DNA from: a virus
Reading direction: 5' to 3' (one strand)
Length of the DNA stretch: 21,711 nt
IMG/VR virus record: IMGVR_UViG_3300017741_000065
Location: 1 to 21,711 of that record
Part shown: piece by piece, positions 18,301-21,711 of the stretch
Position numbering within the stretch: position 1 is the stretch's first letter
Layout of the letters: each line of letters begins with the position of its first letter
Translations under genes and position numbers: made by a program
Notes under the pieces: model-generated
Told to the model about the DNA's origin: nothing
Database searches by the model: none
What the model saw: the letters and a program-made list of their open reading frames with translations, nothing else

Positions 18301-19347
18301 ATAATTTGCATAAATTAATCTATTACCCATTATAGTTTGAGCAGTAGATAATAAAGGTACGTTGTCGTATAATCTTAAAATTTCACTTGATGGTAGTATT
18401 GTAAATATTTTTTGGTCACTAAATGTGTAAGTATATTCTGTGTTATTAAAAAGTCCTAAGTCTTCTTTGTTTAGTTTTTCAATAACTTTAATAGTACCGG
18501 AGTTCATGTCTTTGAATAGCAAATCAACACCCACTACTAATTCACTTCCGGAGTTGTATGTTATTTCAGCTTGATTCCCAAGGTTTAACATTCCATCATT
18601 TAAGCCTTTTGCAAAACTAAATTGAAAAGGACTTGGTATAAAAGCAGGTGCAGAAAATTGTGAGGTTGCGGAGTATTCACTATCAGCGTATTTATACCTG
18701 TATGCAAAACTTATAAACTTATCTTCTAAAAAATTATTTTGCCCTGAAGTTGGTAAAGTTTTAACAAGCGGAGAATTTAATGGTGGCTTCTTAATTACAA
18801 GAATAGATTCAGCAGTAAAAGCATCAATTGCTGCTTGAGGATTAGGATAGTCTCTTTCTGTGTTTATAAATCTTGGAGGATTATAATTATCAGTAAAAAA
18901 CAATAACTTTGAATCTACTAAGTTTACACCGTTAATTAAGTAATCTTCGTTAAAATTTAAAGTAGTATTTATATTACCACCATCATTAACACTAATAACG
19001 TGGTATGTTAAGATGTTTGTTAAAACATTAAGAGAAACAATAAGGTCTAATTTGTTTGTAACTTGAGAAGTAAAACCGGGGTCCGTAACAAACCAATATA
19101 TAGTTTCATTCGCACCATCCTCAAATGCACCTATACATTTTGCTTGACCCGACAAAGGTATACCTTCGTATTCAAGACTTGTTAAAGCAACATTCCCTTT
19201 TGCATTTTCTACAGAGCCAATTTCTGTTTCTTCTGTAGAACCTAACCTTACGTTTAAGGCATCAGTATATTGCCCATTAGGAATAAGTCTCTCATCGAGA
19301 CCTTTGTTCATAATACCCGCAATAAAATTTCTCTGTGTATTCGCCAT
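12331..19347 (-). CDS. Giant tail muzzle (stabilization/nozzle-like) protein with C-terminal cysteine repeat array
   Basis: 2338 residues. The N-terminus (GIMNKGLDERLIPNGQYTDALNVR, residues ~10-33, then a G.VENAKGN segment) is the typical opening of podovirus tail-tip beta-propeller proteins (T7 gp12 / P22 gp10 role, called muzzle in Crassvirales). A second conserved block at ~1074-1245 includes RFADLTYSGVFN, TDAKRGAVIQL (~1185-1196), ISEAGMRSWFRDLF and LGGYDPYMNEYVLS. After it come an Ig-like beta region (~1275-1351), a segment with QVCYSLSADADKFIHNEYRW (~1362-1381) that recurs in Bacteroidota phage tail proteins, a CCDC cluster (~1523-1527), and six cysteine-rich repeats (1534-2338). Muzzle proteins I recall are roughly 1000-1500 residues; the excess here is mostly the repeats. 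Its ATG is 2 bases after the stop of the ring-protein gene. Role: closes the distal tail and probably presents receptor-contacting modules. Confidence 0.8.
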   Translation of the reverse strand: MANTQRNFIAGIMNKGLDERLIPNGQYTDALNVRLGSTEETEIGSVENAKGNVALTSLEYEGIPLSGQAKCIGAFEDGANETIYWFVTDPGFTSQVTNKLDLIVSLNVLTNILTYHVISVNDGGNINTTLNFNEDYLINGVNLVDSKLLFFTDNYNPPRFINTERDYPNPQAAIDAFTAESILVIKKPPLNSPLVKTLPTSGQNNFLEDKFISFAYRYKYADSEYSATSQFSAPAFIPSPFQFSFAKGLNDGMLNLGNQAEITYNSGSELVVGVDLLFKDMNSGTIKVIEKLNKEDLGLFNNTEYTYTFSDQKIFTILPSSEILRLYDNVPLLSTAQTIMGNRLIYANYLEQRDIVTAGGFPTQLEYTADLEANIIGLKDIEEELFATVYTIDGVVAVNQSQVAFIDVGDLELKAGASISIQIFFTHSQFSGNPADFPNVTTQSAEISFGFILPQDYNSVYELATSVSFIDAVGSITNIEPVVDACDGTTFTDEFNCIINNNLGNLTKLESGISTAGQPIRIEASPGSNNIGFVLPAMRFVDDPTGAAITVSVYEYYEITGADFTFLEIGNPTSLHSDRTYEVGIIYMDDFNRATTALVSPNNTISVPCANSELQNKIQITIPPEQIAPAFATRYKFCIKQDQEGGFNVFTTFFFTDPSTGADYFLLDGENSTKVEEGDILKVKSDATGPVNRCAFATVLEKKSQPRDFLNPAPLDLNGAEIPVPTGTYMKIRANEFNTDVGDNPVVNYGLISSNGSGCRVVSYPVDIEDSANPGTYVDYSLPAGSRVRIEILNQRRGIRRVPFKKWSVNQTFTVDQEYDNFKEWFDNSNIAGILEAQGSDEGSGVGAINYNPILNGGFLQGCSAGQISCQFTTSNGRTFFSWKSSKGYSGNSRKKTTLQVTIEVIRSTSFIAFETPTQDALPDVWFESSVSYPIIQGNNKCLFKLQVDTNNAPIQFDYLDINNQSSSIIVQNDNNIVDVIGVCNSVTINPSTPPQFPADVTINSSPLTEGTHTGNIQNQTGSIPAIISTEFFNCYSFGNGVESYQARDSIKGKTLELGNRIFTTSAQDYQQVRRFADLTYSGVFNDESNVNKLNEFNLGLLNFKPIEENFGPIFKIDGRETDILTLQEDKISYVLQGKNLLSDSTGGGSIASIPEVLGTQISRIEEYGISFNPESYAKWGPNKFFTDAKRGAVIQLTGTSGQSERLTVISEAGMRSWFRDLFLGSFGTQKLGGYDPYMNEYVLSATSELLPTTPVCIDCGITRTIIITSNSSSNFCVDVGNLVGDVSIDYNVIGVTPSFNIDAEYDNTTVSTGNTTVSGTLIVDKNSVAEDTVEVSIQSSGTTTLEVTVNCPAVTEITIIQVCYSLSADADKFIHNEYRWTDGAFISPLHSEQVELVAGTQNPLISQYTQLSGPQGGGFIPANTASVRIISNRILPIDDYVFDPSLDELRYLRSNTFYANTPNDMAALMAASVNGTPITGGPNTYQVEFPMPNTNEEYLYLIYDYRRPTEVELCYGNIDPFDVCCDCETGDNLRVQKCNLSTTDPVVEYIITEAGGLIIGDFVELSVGDDDCVYQVVQQTQDPLNAVVTTIRTDITDCSDVCQTYEVTNTSPDTAYDVTYVDCDDDSITISLGIGNTETICAKTISTLVGDVTLTLIDCDCTVLPPTIVSEVRRCESSYESLTYPQIGYADTTGFNVTVGDLITITDGSNQQCVWEVLQVDVSQVATFNMLGASSFTDCSEVCQRYEIENSAEKEGGGDLTYTDCDGIVQTLFINDETTIELCAREITNWTGSLGNFNVTLIDCVCNQIYYEAELCQNSAVTTTPASIPETITVLDSAGNLSIGFFVFVNGCAYEITSVVSATGSGTTIDSFSSNFNCSSKCSEYIVTNTSSTLFRTIIYFDCLFQQQSQTIPPASSNIICLTGGQVSLDADLTLQYSGCECNTPLNFRIQQCRADGAIVPLETISQGSTSAKVGDIVSILSNTDCRWEVLALTSLTPTQTINQVESESSCLDVCQEYEITNASGSPILYQYTDCSGVASFIPIANGATVTIAATDLTSATGVSKVLVSCQPSNLLIKKCSLQTVDETHIVPFGQNAQVGDFVSWSEDNCVFEVMNTTSDPLTGTGEVITNILTITDCNEVCQEYRIENPTNVSETITYVQCDGSTNTLTVGPQDIVVFPTCAKDIQPYDPALIITEVGDCDCNLTPSPQLVTVQNCGGDVQPSFPVNDGGFTVFVGSFVTLQDGCIYEVVNTSGSGVAQDTITGISLVSNCIQVCQEYNLINNTQNTITFFYVDCIKPSQIDVPGFGSVAICATEVFADPNIDVELVDCECSNQIP
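12334..14748 (-). repeat. Six tandem eight-cysteine protein modules at the muzzle C-terminus
   Basis: Module boundaries by residue: 1534-1670, 1671-1811, 1812-1948, 1949-2075, 2076-2212 and 2213-2338. Each opens with a pattern like LRVQKC, then V/IGDxV, a Cys followed by V/W-Y/W-E-V, a DCxxVC motif, QxYEIxN, Y-x-D-C, I-C-A, and a closing DCxC. In module 1 the cysteines are residues 1539, 1573, 1599, 1603, 1624, 1642, 1660 and 1662. Five modules keep all eight; module 4 has six. The copies are clearly homologous in protein but well diverged in DNA, so this is an old, selected array rather than recent slippage. The second half of the module (QxYEIxN ... YxDC ... ICA) resembles a small beta module frequent in Bacteroidota phage tail proteins. 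Confidence 0.9.
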
Positions 19348-19349
19348 TT

Positions 19350-20273
19350 TTATTTAAGCCATTTATCCTTGCCTCTTAAATTCATAAGTAAACGACCCGG
19401 ATGTATATTACTTATTCTAATTTTTGCATTACGCAATAAAGCACTTTTTCTTTTACGAGCTCGTGCGATAATATATTCTTGAGTCATTGCTTTAGAGTTA
19501 AGTATTGCATACTCGATATAAGCATAAATATAATCTTCAAATAATTTATTAACACTAATTTCTGTATTGTCTCCACCCTCCATTCCATCTGAAACATACT
19601 CAAGAACTATGCTTTGATTTGCTAAATCAGAACTAAAGTTTATTACTCCTCCTTTTTTGTTTATACTAAAAGTAGGATTAGAGTTGGCGGTTTCTGTATT
19701 TAAACCATACCGAGCTCCTATTGAATAATCAAAATACCACAAACCATCACAACAATACCCCTCCAATCCATTAAAAGGACTATTAGAGTTTAAATAAATC
19801 GACCTTGTACTTCCTTTAATTCTATCTATATCTAACTCTGAGAATTGAGGACTTAACGCATTTCCTTCATGGTCAAATAATATCCTACAATTATTGTCTT
19901 GCAAATATGCATCAGACCAATTTGTTTGAATGTTTTCAGTTAAAGGGTAAAGCATTCCATTTTTATAAATAGAAATACGGACCCAATTTACATAATCAGA
20001 TGGTAAAACAAATCTCAATGAATTACAAATAGTTAATTGTAAAATTTTTATTTCTTTAAATGCATCGTAATTTAATTCCTGTATACCTCGTTTAGCGTGA
20101 AACAAAACTTTATATCTTTCCTCGTTGTTTATCAAGTTATGATTACCTGCATACATTAACATAAAATTGTTTACGATATCATACAATGACACGTATTGGT
20201 AAGAACCCCAATTAGCATCTTCGGGTTGGTTCCCATTGTTTTCATAATATTCGTATTGTGATATATATGGCAT
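19350..20273 (-). CDS. Ring/adaptor protein of the head-tail connector (gp11 / gp4 role, Crassvirales ring-protein-like)
   Basis: 307 residues. The N-terminal half is helical with SLYDIVNNFMLMYAG (29-43) and the strongly family-like HAKRGIQELNYD (59-70), followed by LPSDYVNWVRI (90-100). A beta middle section carries YVSDGMEGG, and the helical C-terminus ends in a basic RGKDKWLK (300-307). This order (HAKRGIQE, LPxDYV, SDG, Arg-rich helix, RGKxKW at the end) is one I recognise from the small ring/adaptor proteins that sit between portal and tail tip in Crassvirales-like phages; the functional counterpart in T7 is gp11. Start ATG 20273 lies 6 bases after the previous stop and the stop is 2 bases before the muzzle ATG, matching the usual gene order ring proteins then muzzle. 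Confidence 0.75.
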   Translation of the reverse strand: MPYISQYEYYENNGNQPEDANWGSYQYVSLYDIVNNFMLMYAGNHNLINNEERYKVLFHAKRGIQELNYDAFKEIKILQLTICNSLRFVLPSDYVNWVRISIYKNGMLYPLTENIQTNWSDAYLQDNNCRILFDHEGNALSPQFSELDIDRIKGSTRSIYLNSNSPFNGLEGYCCDGLWYFDYSIGARYGLNTETANSNPTFSINKKGGVINFSSDLANQSIVLEYVSDGMEGGDNTEISVNKLFEDYIYAYIEYAILNSKAMTQEYIIARARKRKSALLRNAKIRISNIHPGRLLMNLRGKDKWLK

Positions 20274-20279
20274 AATCTA

Positions 20280-21224
20280 TTATTTTTCGTCTGTGTCTTC
20301 TTTTGTTTCTAAGCCTTGTGCAAACTGTACGGCTCCTACTTCTCTAATTGACATACCTGCATATTGTAAAATTTTTAAAACTAAAGTTGGCTCATCAGAA
20401 ATTGATAATTCAAAATCTTGAAAGTCAGATTGAGTTTGGTCAAACGAAGGTTCGCCTCCTAACAAGGTAACATATGTCCATTTAGGGTCATTAGGATATC
20501 TTATGTATTGACATTCTACGGCACCGATAGTGTTTATACTTGCAGGAAACAAACTTAAATTAGGTTCCTGTTGAGTATATGCCGGAAACATAGTTGAGGG
20601 TGCAGTAAGCAAAGAATTATTAAGCATAGTAATTTTGCTTTGTGTAACTTTTTCTGCTTCATTTACAACACCATCGTCATAAATAACATAGTTTTGTGGA
20701 AACACCGTAAATATATCTGCATTAAGTTGAAGCGTGGTAGGGTTTACTACACTTACAACTTTAGCAACTTGTTGTGTTGTAACATTTCCAACAATATCTC
20801 CAACACCAACACCGGCTGCAATAAAGTCTGAAGAGTTATCTTCAAGACCATTTACCACCGCATTCGTGTTTACACCTGAAGCCAATAAACGAGTGTAAGC
20901 TAATACTTTATTTAACAAGTAATAATTATCGTTTGTTGTACTTGGACTTGGGGTAAAAAACTCATTATTAACATTATGTAATAAAAAGTTAGTTTTGGAA
21001 AATATATTTATTACTTCCTCGTATCCTTTTTTGATATCGGCATATCCTGTCCCTGATGCTCTTGCATTTTCTTTATTTATTTGATAGTTGTACTGATAAA
21101 AATAATCTTCAAAAATATCTAACTGTGCCTGTTTAGCAAATAAATTAAAGTCAGAGGGTGAGATGTACCCATAATTATTTTTATTTAGTACAGACAATAC
21201 CGTATTTCTTACCGAATTAATCAT
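20280..21224 (-). CDS. Second ring/adaptor-type tail protein
   Basis: 314 residues from ATG 21224, which follows an AGGA. A longer TTG start at 21254 is possible in frame, but it would lie within the terminator T-run and upstream of the promoter element, so I reject it. Residues 1-75 (MINSVRNTVLSVLNKNNYGYISP, a helix with FAKQAQLDIFEDYF, then ARASGTGYADI) are a very conserved-looking opening. A small beta insert (~132-182: GVGVGDIVGNVT ... Y-V-I-Y) follows, and the C-terminus carries CQYIRYPNDPKWTYV (238-252), GGEPSFDQTQSDFQDFEL and the helix LVLKILQYAGMSIRE. I recognise this combination from phage tail genes beside the gp11-like protein in Bacteroidota phages. It is likely another ring subunit between portal and muzzle; enzymatic activity is not suggested. 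Confidence 0.7.
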   Translation of the reverse strand: MINSVRNTVLSVLNKNNYGYISPSDFNLFAKQAQLDIFEDYFYQYNYQINKENARASGTGYADIKKGYEEVINIFSKTNFLLHNVNNEFFTPSPSTTNDNYYLLNKVLAYTRLLASGVNTNAVVNGLEDNSSDFIAAGVGVGDIVGNVTTQQVAKVVSVVNPTTLQLNADIFTVFPQNYVIYDDGVVNEAEKVTQSKITMLNNSLLTAPSTMFPAYTQQEPNLSLFPASINTIGAVECQYIRYPNDPKWTYVTLLGGEPSFDQTQSDFQDFELSISDEPTLVLKILQYAGMSIREVGAVQFAQGLETKEDTDEK

Positions 21225-21241
21225 TCCTAAAATGTTTAATA

Positions 21242-21249
21242 CAAAGATA
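21242..21249 (-). promoter_or_regulatory. Bacteroidota-type -7 promoter element for the tail block
   Basis: Minus strand TATCTTTG, followed by TA, 17 bases before the ATG at 21224 and directly after the terminator T-run. It matches TAnnTTTG. No convincing -33 TTTG is seen at the usual spacing because the terminator stem occupies that place, so a phage-specific activator or a relaxed promoter would be needed. The leader would be only about 10 bases. Confidence 0.55.
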
Positions 21250-21252
21250 CAC

Positions 21253-21280
21253 AAAAAAAAAGAGGGTAGTTAAACCCTCT
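21253..21280 (-). terminator. Intrinsic terminator after the right-edge gene
   Basis: On the minus strand, AGAGGGT (21280-21274) pairs with ACCCTCT (21267-21261) around a 6-base AGTTAA-type loop, and eight T residues (21260-21253) follow at once. A 7-bp GC-containing stem with an immediate T-run is a standard Rho-independent terminator. It lies 64 bases after the stop of the right-edge gene and just before the tail-block promoter element. Confidence 0.85.
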
Positions 21281-21304
21281 CTTCCTATTATTATGATTAA
21301 AAAC

Positions 21305-21327
21305 CAACACACCTTTCACACGTGTTG
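21305..21327 (-). other. Short stem-loop in the leader of the terminator
   Basis: CAACAC (21305-21310) and GTGTTG (21322-21327) form a 6-bp inverted repeat with an 11-base loop, between the stop of the right-edge gene and the terminator. The sequence also contains the palindrome ACACGTGT (21318-21325), giving an alternative pairing. It has no T-run. It may protect the 3' end of the upstream transcript or be a protein-binding dyad; chance is possible. Confidence 0.35.
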
Positions 21328-21344
21328 AGCCTACAATATACAAA

Positions 21345-21711
21345 TTACATTTGACTTTCCAAATATTTTAATTGGTCTATTCCATCTTCACTCTTAAACC
21401 AATCTGCTAAAAATTCTTGTGGGTCAACCCCAAATGGAATTGAAGTCATTCTTTTTTTATTTCCCTCCATATTAAAATAAACATCTTTTCTTTTATTTCT
21501 ATAACTCAATAATTTATTGTCAAAAAATAATTGAACTTGAGATTGCAATTTAACATTAGGGTCATTTATAAGGTTTAAAAAACCTTGTGGATTTCTCTTT
21601 GCAAATATTAATATATCTCTTTTTAATTCAGAGCTACTCAATTTACTGACATCCGTATTAAAAACCACTCGAGCAATATTTTCCATCTGCTCTATGGATA
21701 AAGATTTAGCC
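21345..21711 (-). CDS. C-terminal part of an unrecognised phage protein (5' end beyond window)
   Basis: The frame is open to the right edge, reading AKSLSIEQ before the first Met in view, so ATG 21686 is probably internal and the true start lies outside. At least 121 residues are visible. They contain a helical SSELKRDILIFAKRNPQGF segment, a region LINDPNVKLQSQVQLFFD, a basic stretch, VYFNMEGNKKRM and SIPFGVDPQEFLADWF, ending in a helical LKYLESQM. I have a weak impression of similar C-termini in marine phage proteins encoded before tail genes, but cannot name a function. No catalytic motif, membrane segment or cysteine is present. It ends in TAA and is followed by a stem-loop and the strong terminator, so it closes an upstream transcription unit, presumably the head or connector genes. 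Confidence 0.7.
   Translation of the reverse strand, partial: AKSLSIEQMENIARVVFNTDVSKLSSSELKRDILIFAKRNPQGFLNLINDPNVKLQSQVQLFFDNKLLSYRNKRKDVYFNMEGNKKRMTSIPFGVDPQEFLADWFKSEDGIDQLKYLESQM

Noticed and set aside
21225-21254. TTG start giving ten extra residues on the ring-type protein
   Set aside because: The extension overlaps the terminator T-run and precedes the promoter element; ATG 21224 opens a conserved-looking N-terminus.
1-21711. tRNA genes, CRISPR arrays, integrase or attachment sites
   Set aside because: Nothing of the kind was seen; nearly all bases are in long minus-strand genes and the only gaps over 30 bases hold the regulatory sites described.

Overview
The window is a stretch of late structural genes from a tailed, podovirus-type bacteriophage of a Bacteroidota host, most likely a flavobacterium from a marine or aquatic setting. 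The host inference rests on AT-rich DNA, A/T-rich translation starts with few strong Shine-Dalgarno sites, two copies of the Bacteroidota-type -7 promoter element (TAnnTTTG), and tail proteins resembling families I know from Crassvirales-like and flavobacterial podoviruses. No database search was possible, so all family names come from recognising sequence patterns. All ten genes lie on the minus strand and more than 99% of the window is coding or a short gene junction. No RNA gene, insertion sequence, CRISPR array or integrase was seen, and no gene-free stretch exceeds 120 bases.

Transcription runs right to left. At the right edge is the C-terminal end of an unrecognised phage gene (21345-21711), closed by a clear intrinsic terminator (21253-21280). 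A promoter element then opens a tail block with gaps of 2-12 bases: a 314-residue ring/adaptor protein, a 307-residue ring/adaptor (gp11/gp4-like) protein, a 2338-residue tail-tip 'muzzle' protein, a 309-residue glycine- and cysteine-containing surface protein, and a 276-residue protein resembling the distal part of muzzle proteins. The last 805 residues of the 2338-residue protein are six tandem copies of a 126-141-residue eight-cysteine module, the most distinctive structure in the window.

A second copy of the same promoter element, lying between the arms of a perfect 10-bp inverted repeat, opens the second block. This holds a 179-residue cupin-like protein, a 288-residue membrane/coiled-coil protein resembling T7 gp14, a 628-residue virion protein in the gp15 position, and a giant open-ended protein of at least 2408 residues. 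The giant protein looks like an ejection protein fused to polyvalent-protein modules, including a zinc-metallopeptidase motif (HEMGH with a downstream Glu). Block one would build the tail and receptor-contacting tip. Block two would supply internal proteins injected with the genome. The giant gene runs off the left edge, so its C-terminus is not visible.
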